This document shows, in pieces, positions 1-5,288 of a stretch of DNA of 5,288 nucleotides; position 1 is the stretch's first letter; every line of letters begins with the position of its first letter. This stretch comes from DASPTB01 sp035623615. GTDB taxonomy: Bacteria; Actinomycetota; UBA4738. Position numbers and translations under genes: made by a program. The notes under the pieces are model-generated. The model did no database searches and was not told where the DNA came from. It worked only from the letters and a program-made list of their open reading frames with translations. The stretch covers positions 1-5,288 of the forward strand of contig DASPTB010000209.1 of assembly GCA_035623615.1 (NCBI GenBank), written 5' to 3'.

Positions 1-258
1 GCGAAGCAGGCGCAACCCCTCCTCGTCCCGGACGGTCGCAAGCTCGCGCAGGGGAAGCTCCAAGCGCCGGGTGGCGTCCGCGACCTTGGTCGGCGCGAGG
101 GCGCCGCCCCGCCCCGACGGACGCGGCTCCCGCGTCGCCACGAGGACGACGGCGTGACGGGACGCGGCCAGGCACTCGAGCGGCGTGACCGACCACCGCG
201 CGTTGCCCAGGAATGCCACCCGCAGCGACCCGTCCGCAGGCGGAGCGCCGGCCGGCAC
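1..258 (-). CDS. fmt: Methionyl-tRNA formyltransferase, N-terminal part (cut by window edge)
   Basis: Fmt transfers a formyl group from 10-formyltetrahydrofolate to the amino group of Met-tRNA(fMet), making the initiator tRNA in the cytoplasm. Only the first 86 codons are visible; the family is usually about 310 residues, so the catalytic Asn-His-Asp region and the C-terminal tRNA-binding domain lie outside. The visible part is the start of the Rossmann-like formyltransferase domain: LRVAFLGNARWSVTPLECL (about residues 12-30) matches the family opening usually seen as RIVFMGTPEFAVPPLEAL, followed by VVLVATREPRPSGRGGALAP (residues 38-57), matching the V-T-x-P-D-R-P-x-G-R-G block. The start chosen is GTG at 256-258, four bases after the def stop; no in-frame ATG exists near it and the ribosome site is weak. 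A second GTG at 217-219 would begin inside the first beta strand and is less likely. Its place directly after def is a common arrangement for this functional pair. The identity is secure; the exact start is not. Confidence 0.93.
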   Translation of the reverse strand, partial: MPAGAPPADGSLRVAFLGNARWSVTPLECLAASRHAVVLVATREPRPSGRGGALAPTKVADATRRLELPLRELATVRDEEGLRLLR

Positions 259-262
259 CGAG

Positions 263-778
263 CTAGCCGCCGGCGCGCTGGCCCGGTTGGGCCATCAACT
301 CTTCGAACTCGGCGAGCGCCGAGCCTCGGTCCGCCTTCGACAGGCGATCCACGTAGAGCGTGCCGTCGAGGTGGTCGGTCTCGTGCTGGAAGATCCGCGC
401 GAGCAGCCCCTCGCCTTCCAGTGCAATCAGATTGCCTTCAAGGTCCACGCCTTCGACCCGGACGGCCAGCGCCCGCGGCGTCGGCCGGTACACGCCGGGG
501 ATGGACAGGCAGCCCTCGTCCTCTTCCTGTCCCCCGTCGCGCTCCACGATCTTCGGGTTCACCACGGCGCCCGAGCCCGCTCCGTTGCCGCCGTCGTAGA
601 CGAACAGCCGTATCGAACGCCCGACCTGGTTCGCGGCCAGCCCGATGCCGGGTGCCGCGTACATCGTCTCGAACATCTCCTCCGCGAGCGTCCGCAGCGA
701 CGCGTCGAACGACTCCACCTCGTCACAGCGCAGGCGAAGTACGGGGTCGCCCAGCCTGCGGATCTCGTGAACCGTCAT
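263..778 (-). CDS. def: Peptide deformylase
   Basis: This metalloenzyme removes the N-formyl group from nascent proteins as they leave the ribosome, reversing the mark that Fmt places on initiator Met-tRNA. The 171-residue protein has all three family motifs in order and intact. Motif I is GIGLAANQ at residues 44-51. Motif II is EGCLSIPG at 88-95, with Cys90 as a metal ligand. Motif III is QHETDHLDG at 131-139, where His132 and His136 bind the metal and Glu133 is the catalytic base. The length is normal for a bacterial deformylase, and the N-terminal IRRLGDPVLR is typical. The ATG start at 776-778 puts the usual start-to-motif spacing in place. The gene begins 17 bases after the priA stop, and the fmt GTG follows its own TAG by four bases, so def and fmt are almost certainly co-transcribed. 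The last few residues, after the LAEFEELMAQ helix, are a short Gly/Arg-rich tail. Confidence 0.97.
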   Translation of the reverse strand: MTVHEIRRLGDPVLRLRCDEVESFDASLRTLAEEMFETMYAAPGIGLAANQVGRSIRLFVYDGGNGAGSGAVVNPKIVERDGGQEEDEGCLSIPGVYRPTPRALAVRVEGVDLEGNLIALEGEGLLARIFQHETDHLDGTLYVDRLSKADRGSALAEFEELMAQPGQRAGG

Positions 779-791
779 GGTGCGGTCGGAT

Positions 792-797
792 TCTCCT
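792..797 (-). promoter_or_regulatory. Ribosome binding site of def, overlapping the priA stop
   Basis: Read on the minus strand, the priA stop runs into TAGGAGA, so an AGGAGA Shine-Dalgarno-like sequence uses the last two bases of the stop codon. GGAG is 14 bases from the def ATG, longer than the usual 5-10, and there is no better purine-rich site between them. The layout suggests that def translation may depend partly on ribosomes finishing priA, which is inference. Confidence 0.5.
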
Positions 798-2646
798 AGA
801 GATGCGGATCAGCCTCGACTCGCCGGATGATGCCGTCGGCCACGAGGCGAACGACGTGGTCTCGGAAGCCTCGCAAGTCGCCCGGCTCGACGGCGACCAA
901 GCATATCGTGAGATCCTCGCCCATCGTCGAAAGGACCGGGTGGGCCCCGGCTGCGCGAAGGTGCGCCTCGACCTCGGCCCCGGCCCCCGCCGCGGTGACC
1001 CGAAAGAGATGACGTTCCGGGGCGAACCCGGCCGCGGCGCGGCGGTCCGCCTCGGCGAGGAGGAACGGCGCCGGCTCCCACCGAACGAGCGCTTGGATCG
1101 CGTGGTGTGCCGGCTCGCGCGTCTGCGCGAGCACGCGTCCCCCGCGCGCGCGAGGTCCTGCCCACGCAGCCGCCTCCATCCAGACGGCGAGCGCCTGTTC
1201 GCCGGCGTGCAGCCCCGGACGGGCCAAAGCCCGATCCGGGTCCAGCAGTCCGACCAAGTCCACCGTCCGCGGCCCCACGTCCTTCACCGCCTCCGCCGTT
1301 CCCACCTGCACGCGCGTCGAAGGAGCAACGGCGGCGGCCCACTCCGCGATGCGCTGGACCCCGCCGCGCTCGATCCCGAACCGCGTCCCCCCGCAGCGCG
1401 CGCAGCGTCCGGCGGCCTCGCAGGTCCGGCAGGTCGCCACCTCGTCGTCGACCACGATCGCGCCGCCACAAACTGCGCAGCGCGCAGGCTCGCCGCACTG
1501 ACGACAGACGCGCGCGACGCCGTACCCCGTTCGTGACACGATGAGAACCGCGGTGCGCGCCGGTTTGAGCAACGCCGCCAGTCGCGGCGACCGATCCTCG
1601 GCCTTCGGCGGCGTCGTCTCGACGAGAGGAGCGGCCGCGCGTTCCGCCTGCCGGGCCGGGCGAGCGACGCGGACCACCCCCGCGCGCGCCGCCACGGCCG
1701 TTTCCACCGACGGTGACAGAGCGGACAGGACGCAGGCCGCGCCCTCGAATTCCGCCCGCGCCATGCCGATGTCGCGCACGTGGTAGTAGGGGGCGCGCTC
1801 CTCGCGATGTGCGGGGTGCACCTCCCGCGAGACCCAGACGAGACCCAAGTCACGAAGCGGCGCGAACACGGCGGGGCGCGTGCCGACGACGACGTCGACC
1901 GCTCCCGCCGCGATGCGGAGCCACGAGCGGTAACGCTCCCGCTCGTCGCCTCCGGCGAACCACACCCCCCGTTCTCCCGCAGCGTCGAGGACGGCGGCCG
2001 CCGTCGCCGGAACGGGATCCGCCTCGGGCACGAGCACGATCGCTCGACGCCCCGCGGCCAGACACGCGAGCACGGAGCGAACACATGCCTCGCCCTCGTC
2101 GCCGGGGAGCGGCCGAAGCCACGTCGTCGCGCCCGGGTCGAGCAGGCGAGCCTCGTGACCGGCGAGGGCCGGCGTCCGGGCTACGCCGCCCGGGAGACCG
2201 GCGCGGCCCGGACGCTCCCCAGTCCACGCTCTCTCCTCGGCCGCCACTCGCGGCGGGTGCGATCGCTCGATCACGGTGCAGAGGGGGGTCACGTAGCGCT
2301 CGGACACCCAGCGCAGAAGCCGCAAGCGATCCCCGTCGAAGAACGGAACAGGCGATCGGACCCGCTGCACCGGGAGCAACCTCGCCGTCGTCGTCTCAGT
2401 CGCGGAACCGAGCACCCAGCCGCGAACGGTCCGTCCGTGGAACTTCACCGACACGAGCGACCCCACTCCCGCACCCGAATCCTCGGGCAGGAGGTAGGTG
2501 AACGGGCGGTCGAGCTCCAGACGCGGAACCGCTACGCAGACGTCGACGGGGCCGCAGAGCTCCGGGCGCGCGGGCGTTGCCGGGCCGGACGGGACCGCTA
2601 CTCGAACGCCCGACGGAGGTCCTCGGCGCGGTCCGTCTCCTCCCAC
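796..2646 (-). CDS. priA: Primosomal protein N' (PriA), actinobacterial type without ATPase motifs
   Basis: Classical PriA is a 3'-5' superfamily 2 helicase that recognises stalled forks and reloads the replisome. With the GTG start used here the protein is 616 residues. The N-terminal fork-DNA-binding domain begins at about residue 34 (VDVCVAVPRLELDRPFTYLLP) and runs through the KFHGRTVRGWVLG segment. The helicase core is recognisable (AIVLVPE near 203-209, VVVGTRPAVFAPLRDLGLVWV near 252-272), but the Walker A position reads PLPGDEGEA instead of GVTGSGKTE, and the DEEH box reads SREVH (273-277). Eight cysteines in four CxxC pairs (381/384, 390/393, 406/409, 415/418) keep the zinc-binding primosome region. 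Actinobacterial PriA proteins are known to lack ATP-binding residues, so this looks like the lineage form rather than decay; the frame is open throughout. The start GTG at 2644-2646 has GGAAGGG six bases upstream and lies inside metK, giving a 49-base overlap. The frame stays open to 2964, but that upstream part is the shadow of metK. No ATG, GTG or TTG occurs between 2644 and the conserved N-terminal strand. Confidence 0.93.
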   Translation of the reverse strand: MGGDGPRRGPPSGVRVAVPSGPATPARPELCGPVDVCVAVPRLELDRPFTYLLPEDSGAGVGSLVSVKFHGRTVRGWVLGSATETTTARLLPVQRVRSPVPFFDGDRLRLLRWVSERYVTPLCTVIERSHPPRVAAEERAWTGERPGRAGLPGGVARTPALAGHEARLLDPGATTWLRPLPGDEGEACVRSVLACLAAGRRAIVLVPEADPVPATAAAVLDAAGERGVWFAGGDERERYRSWLRIAAGAVDVVVGTRPAVFAPLRDLGLVWVSREVHPAHREERAPYYHVRDIGMARAEFEGAACVLSALSPSVETAVAARAGVVRVARPARQAERAAAPLVETTPPKAEDRSPRLAALLKPARTAVLIVSRTGYGVARVCRQCGEPARCAVCGGAIVVDDEVATCRTCEAAGRCARCGGTRFGIERGGVQRIAEWAAAVAPSTRVQVGTAEAVKDVGPRTVDLVGLLDPDRALARPGLHAGEQALAVWMEAAAWAGPRARGGRVLAQTREPAHHAIQALVRWEPAPFLLAEADRRAAAGFAPERHLFRVTAAGAGAEVEAHLRAAGAHPVLSTMGEDLTICLVAVEPGDLRGFRDHVVRLVADGIIRRVEADPHL

Positions 2647-3785
2647 GGGAAGCCCTTCCGGCCGAAGTGCCCGTAGGCGGCCGTCTCGCGGTAGATCGGC
2701 CGGCGAAGGTCGAGGTCGCGGATGATGGCCGCGGGGCGGAAGTCGAAGGCCTCGGCCACGACTCCCTCGAGCTTCGCAGGATCGACCTTGGCGGTGCCGA
2801 ACGTCTCGATGCAGAGCGACACGGGATGCGCCGTCCCGATCGCGTAGGCGACCTGTAGTTGCACCCGGTCGGCGAGTCCCGCCGCCACCACGTTCTTCGC
2901 GACGTAGCGGCCCATGTAGGCGGCGGACCGGTCGACCTTGGTCGGGTCCTTGCCCGAAAAGCATCCCCCGCCGTGGGGCGCCATGGACCCGTAGGAGTCG
3001 ACCATGATCTTCCGGCCGGTGAGCCCGGTGTCGGCCTTCGGGCCGCCGATCTCAAAGCGGCCCGTCGGGTTCACGAGCACGCGCCGGTGCTCGTGCTCGA
3101 GCCCCACCTCGGCGAGGACGGGGTCGACCACGTGCTCGCGCACGTCGGGCGCCAGCAGCGTGTCGACGTCCACCTCCTCACGGTGCTGCGCGGAGATCAG
3201 AACGGTGTCGATCGCGACGGGGCGGCCCGCCTCGTAACGAATGGTCACCTGGCTCTTGCCGTCGGGCCGCAGGTACGGAACGATGCCCGCCTTGCGGACG
3301 TCGGCGAGCCGCTTCGAGAGCCGATGCGCCACCGCGATGGGCATCGGCATCAGCTCCTCGGTCTCGTTGCAGGCGAACCCGATCATCATCCCCTGGTCGC
3401 CGGCACCGATCTCGTCGAGGGGGTCCTTGTCGCCGTGCTGCGCTTCGTAGGAGTGGTCGACGCCGAGCGCTATGTCGGGCGACTGCTCCTGGATGGCGAC
3501 GATCACGCCGCACGTCGCGCCGTCGATCCCGAACTTGGCGTCCGTGTACCCGATCCCGAGGATCGTGTCGCGGACGACGCGCGGAATGTCGACGTAGATC
3601 GCGGTGCTGATCTCGCCTGCGACGAAGGTCACCCCGGTGGTGACCAACGTCTCGCAAGCGACGCGGCCGTCAGGATCCTCCGAGAGGATGGCGTCGAGGA
3701 CGGCGTCGGAGATCTGGTCGGCCAGCTTGTCGGGATGACCCTCGGTGACGGACTCCGAGGTGAAGAGGTATCCGCCGGCTGCCAT
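2598..3785 (-). CDS. metK: S-adenosylmethionine synthetase (methionine adenosyltransferase)
   Basis: MetK makes S-adenosylmethionine from methionine and ATP in the cytoplasm, releasing phosphate and diphosphate; it works as a homotetramer. The 395-residue protein is full length for the bacterial family. The N-terminal FTSESVTEGHPDKLADQISD (residues 8-27) contains the GHPDK motif, whose histidine takes part in catalysis. The signature GAGDQGMMIGF sits at 127-137. The glycine-rich loop GGGCFSGKD at 272-280 leads into PTKVDRSAAY. The loop has Cys where many members have Ala, a substitution that the family signature allows. The C-terminal YGHFGRKGFPWE at 371-382 is also typical. The ATG at 3783-3785 is two residues from the conserved N-terminal region. 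There is no Shine-Dalgarno sequence upstream; a TATAAT lies so close that the transcript would be essentially leaderless. The gene follows coaBC after 77 bases, and its 3' end overlaps the start of priA. Confidence 0.98.
   Translation of the reverse strand: MAAGGYLFTSESVTEGHPDKLADQISDAVLDAILSEDPDGRVACETLVTTGVTFVAGEISTAIYVDIPRVVRDTILGIGYTDAKFGIDGATCGVIVAIQEQSPDIALGVDHSYEAQHGDKDPLDEIGAGDQGMMIGFACNETEELMPMPIAVAHRLSKRLADVRKAGIVPYLRPDGKSQVTIRYEAGRPVAIDTVLISAQHREEVDVDTLLAPDVREHVVDPVLAEVGLEHEHRRVLVNPTGRFEIGGPKADTGLTGRKIMVDSYGSMAPHGGGCFSGKDPTKVDRSAAYMGRYVAKNVVAAGLADRVQLQVAYAIGTAHPVSLCIETFGTAKVDPAKLEGVVAEAFDFRPAAIIRDLDLRRPIYRETAAYGHFGRKGFPWEETDRAEDLRRAFE
2653..2659 (-). promoter_or_regulatory. Ribosome binding site deciding the priA start, inside metK
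   Basis: The minus strand reads GGAAGGG, then six bases, then GTG at 2644-2646. This is a strong match to the Shine-Dalgarno consensus at good spacing and is the main evidence for this priA start. It lies in the metK codons for the GRKGFPW segment. These residues are conserved in MetK, so the match could be partly coincidental. Confidence 0.55.
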
Positions 3786-3794
3786 GTCGGGCGG

Positions 3795-3800
3795 ATTATA
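3795..3800 (-). promoter_or_regulatory. Probable -10 element of an internal metK promoter
   Basis: The minus strand reads TATAAT, a perfect sigma-70-type -10 hexamer, in an otherwise very GC-rich gap. Nine bases separate it from the metK ATG. Transcription normally starts about 7 bases after the -10, so the first base would fall near 3787-3788 and leave one to three bases before the ATG. The lack of any Shine-Dalgarno sequence fits a leaderless mRNA, which is common in Actinomycetota. No TTGACA-like -35 is present at 16-18 bases (the sequence there is GCGGCC). A TG dinucleotide sits one base too far upstream to be a proper extended -10. Confidence 0.6.
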
Positions 3801-3815
3801 CCCACGACCACCGAC

Positions 3816-3853
3816 GCGGCCGCGAGGCCGACGCCGGGCTCACGCGCGGCCGC
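3816..3853. repeat. GC-rich inverted repeat between coaBC and metK
   Basis: A 9-base arm, GCGGCCGCG at 3816-3824, is exactly complementary to CGCGGCCGC at 3845-3853, with a 20-base loop. Each arm also contains the 8-base palindrome GCGGCCGC, the two centres being 30 bases apart. As RNA it could form a stable stem after coaBC, but there is no T-run after it on the minus strand, so it is not a standard intrinsic terminator. The proximal arm covers the place where a -35 element for metK would be. GCGGCCGC also occurs twice inside priA (1631-1638 and 1994-2001), so the motif is not rare here and a specific role is unproven. Confidence 0.4.
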
Positions 3854-3862
3854 CGGCTGCGC

Positions 3863-5083
3863 TCACGACCGGGCCGCCAGAAGCGCCGCCAGCCGGTCGC
3901 ACACGGCTCGCGCGAGCTCCCGCTTGGTCCACTCCCGCATCGGGACGTCGTCCCCGCTCGCAGTCAGGAGCGCCGCCCGATTGGTCGCCGACTCGAAGCC
4001 GGTGCCGGAGGTTCCCACGAGATTCGCGACGATCATGTCCAGGTTCTTCTCCGCGAGCTTTCTGCGCCCCTCGGACTCGACGTCGCCCGTCTCCGCGGCG
4101 AAGCCCACCAGGAGCTGCCCCCCCTTGCGCTTGCCCAGCCCGGCGAGGATGTCGGGAGTGGCCTCGAGCTCGAGCGACGGAACGCCCGCCTCCTTCTTGA
4201 TCTTGTCCTCACGCGGCCGAGCGGGCCGGAAGTCGGCCACGGCCGCGGCCATGACCACCGCGTCTGCCCCCTCGAACGCCTCGTCGACCGCGTCGCTCAT
4301 CTCCTGCGCCGTCTCGACGCGGATCACGTCGACACCGGAGGGAGGGGTGAGCGCGGAGGGGCCGAGCACGAGCGTTACGTCGGCCCCGCGCGAGGCCGCG
4401 GTCTCCGCGAGCGCGAGGCCCATCCTTCCCGAGGAGCGATTTCCAAGGAACCGGACCGCGTCCACCGGCTCGTGTGTGGGGCCGGCCGTCACGAGCACCC
4501 GGACGCCGTCCAGGTCCCTCGGACCGAGGACGGTGGCCACCGCGTCGGCGATCTGATCGGGCTCCGCCATGCGGCCCATCCCCTCGTCGCCGGCGGCGAG
4601 GGGACCCTCGACGGGACCCACGACCGCCGCACCGCGCTCGGCGATCGTCGCCACGTTGCGCTGCGTCGCGGGGTTCGCCCACATGCCGCTGTGCATGGCC
4701 GGTGCGACCACCAGCGGGCACTGCGCCTCGAGCAGCGTTGCGCCGACGAGGTCGTCGGCGAGTCCCGACGCGAGCTTCGCGATGACGTCGGCCGTGGCGG
4801 GGGCGACGACCGCGGCGTCGGCCTCGTGGGCGAGGCGGACGTGCAGAACCGATTCGGAACGCTCGAACAGATCCGAGTGGACGGGACTGCCCGTCAGGGC
4901 CTCGAACGTCGCCGGGCCGACGAAGCGCGTGGCCGTCGCGGTCATGACGACCTGCACGTCGGCCCCGCGCTCGCGGAGGAGGCGGGCAAGCGCCGCCGCC
5001 TTGTACGCGGCGATGCCGCCGGTGATCGCCAGCAGGATTCGCCGACCGGCGAGGGGTCCGGCGGTCGATTCGACCGGACGCAC
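3863..5083 (-). CDS. coaBC: Bifunctional phosphopantothenoylcysteine decarboxylase / phosphopantothenate-cysteine ligase
   Basis: CoaBC performs two consecutive steps of coenzyme A synthesis. The CoaB half joins 4'-phosphopantothenate to cysteine using CTP, and the FMN-dependent CoaC half decarboxylates the product to 4'-phosphopantetheine. The protein has 406 residues, normal for the fusion. CoaC is N-terminal: ILLAITGGIAAYKA (16-29) is the flavin-binding start, His81 in the VLHVRLA segment corresponds to the catalytic histidine, and APAMHSGMW (127-135) is the substrate-recognition motif. CoaB begins near 193 with VRVLVTAGPTHEPVDAVRFL and continues with GNRSSGRMG (214-222), AAAVADFRP (279-287), the lysine-rich DKIKK (293-297) and NLDMIVANLV (347-356). 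Two CoaC positions differ from the E. coli type: PAMN is PAMH, and the cysteine of the flap (ACGD) is Ala in LAAGDEGMGRM. As I recall, mycobacterial proteins have PAMH too. The start is GTG at 5081-5083; there is no nearby ATG, and a GGGAG site precedes it. It follows rpoZ after 10 bases. Confidence 0.97.
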   Translation of the reverse strand: MRPVESTAGPLAGRRILLAITGGIAAYKAAALARLLRERGADVQVVMTATATRFVGPATFEALTGSPVHSDLFERSESVLHVRLAHEADAAVVAPATADVIAKLASGLADDLVGATLLEAQCPLVVAPAMHSGMWANPATQRNVATIAERGAAVVGPVEGPLAAGDEGMGRMAEPDQIADAVATVLGPRDLDGVRVLVTAGPTHEPVDAVRFLGNRSSGRMGLALAETAASRGADVTLVLGPSALTPPSGVDVIRVETAQEMSDAVDEAFEGADAVVMAAAVADFRPARPREDKIKKEAGVPSLELEATPDILAGLGKRKGGQLLVGFAAETGDVESEGRRKLAEKNLDMIVANLVGTSGTGFESATNRAALLTASGDDVPMREWTKRELARAVCDRLAALLAARS

Positions 5084-5089
5084 CCGCGT

Positions 5090-5094
5090 CTCCC
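5090..5094 (-). promoter_or_regulatory. Ribosome binding site of coaBC, touching the rpoZ stop
   Basis: After the rpoZ TAG the minus strand reads GGAGACGCGG and then GTG. With the last G of the stop codon this gives GGGAG, six bases from the GTG at 5081-5083. Both sequence and spacing are good, supporting the non-ATG start. The overlap of stop and ribosome site points to translational coupling of rpoZ and coaBC, which is inference. Confidence 0.65.
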
Positions 5095-5288
5095 TACTCG
5101 GCGGCGTCCGGTGTCTCGGGCCGTTCGTACGTGACCTTCCGCTCGGAGATCTCCTGCAGGGCGATCGCGAGCGGCTTGGACCCGAGCCCGCTCTCGACGA
5201 GCGGCGGCACGAACTCGCCGCGGCCCTCGCCGAGCTGGCTGTAGTACGAGTTGATCTCCCTCGCCCGCTTGGCGGCGAGGATCACCAG
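5094..5288 (-). CDS. rpoZ: DNA-directed RNA polymerase omega subunit, C-terminal part (cut by window edge)
   Basis: Omega is the small RNA polymerase subunit that wraps the C-terminal end of beta-prime and helps assembly and stability of the core enzyme. Sixty-four codons plus the stop are visible; the N-terminal part, including the start, lies beyond the right edge. The visible protein opens with LVILAAKRAREINSYYSQLG. Its AAKRAR-x-IN core is the conserved omega helix, and SYYSQLGEG followed by FVPPLVES is the extension typical of Actinomycetota. KPLAIALQEISERKVTYE then matches the conserved C-terminal KPL-IAL-EI segment. The in-frame GTG at 5283-5285 encodes an internal Val of the conserved helix and should not be taken as the start. 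rpoZ directly upstream of coaBC is the usual actinobacterial order, normally preceded by gmk, which is not visible here. Confidence 0.95.
   Translation of the reverse strand: MVILAAKRAREINSYYSQLGEGRGEFVPPLVESGLGSKPLAIALQEISERKVTYERPETPDAAE

Noticed and set aside
154..1536. Long plus-strand open frame of about 460 codons opposite def and priA
   Set aside because: Its translation is Arg/Pro-rich low-complexity sequence without any family motif, and it lies opposite two clearly conserved genes. Such frames are expected in very GC-rich DNA.
796..2646. priA as a pseudogene because helicase motifs are missing
   Set aside because: The frame is intact, the zinc cysteines and DNA-binding domain are preserved, and loss of ATPase residues is typical of actinobacterial PriA.
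2647..2964. Extension of priA upstream to an ATG-like start at 2964
   Set aside because: The extra 106 residues are an out-of-frame reading of metK, rich in Arg, Gly and Pro, with no similarity to PriA. The GTG at 2644-2646 has a good ribosome site.
3816..3853. Intrinsic terminator between coaBC and metK
   Set aside because: A stem is possible, but no T-run follows it on the minus strand, so it lacks the second half of an intrinsic terminator.
3786..3862. S-adenosylmethionine riboswitch before metK
   Set aside because: The gap is only 77 bases, the promoter-like TATAAT is at its downstream end, and no SAM-I, SAM-II or SAM-IV core sequence is visible. A transcript from this promoter would have no leader.
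2859..4556. Plus-strand open frame of about 565 codons opposite metK and coaBC
   Set aside because: It runs opposite two well-conserved genes and across the gap between them. The translation has no recognisable domain and its composition (Arg, Ala, Val, Asp) follows the complement of the real codons.
5283..5285. Internal GTG as the rpoZ start
   Set aside because: It codes for a valine in the conserved LVILAAKRAR helix, and the frame continues upstream to the window edge. The real start lies outside.

Overview
The window reads as part of a high-GC (roughly 70 percent by eye) bacterial chromosome, most probably Actinomycetota, possibly one of the less-cultivated classes. The evidence is the minus-strand gene order rpoZ - coaBC - metK - priA - def - fmt, the actinobacterial form of PriA with no working ATPase motifs, a CoaBC with PAMH in place of PAMN, and an omega subunit carrying the INSYYSQLGEG block. 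I cannot place it below phylum.

All six genes lie on the minus strand, so transcription runs from high to low coordinates. From upstream to downstream: the 3' end of rpoZ (RNA polymerase omega, cut by the right edge); coaBC (bifunctional coenzyme A biosynthesis enzyme, GTG start); a 77-base intergenic gap holding a perfect TATAAT just before metK and a GC-rich inverted repeat; metK (S-adenosylmethionine synthetase); priA (degenerate primosomal protein N', whose likely GTG start lies inside metK); def (peptide deformylase); and the first 86 codons of fmt (methionyl-tRNA formyltransferase, cut by the left edge). Apart from the coaBC-metK gap, the genes are separated by 17 bases or fewer, or overlap. 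No stretch over 300 bases lacks a gene. I saw no tRNA, rRNA, CRISPR array, transposon or phage gene.

The genes form a core housekeeping operon. Omega supports RNA polymerase assembly, CoaBC makes 4'-phosphopantetheine for coenzyme A, and MetK makes S-adenosylmethionine. Fmt formylates initiator Met-tRNA, and Def removes the formyl group from the nascent protein, so the last two genes are the opposing halves of one formylation cycle. I found no convincing new system. The observations most worth checking are the probable leaderless metK promoter inside the operon, the loss of helicase residues in PriA, the active-site substitutions in the CoaC half of CoaBC, and the non-ATG or overlapping starts.
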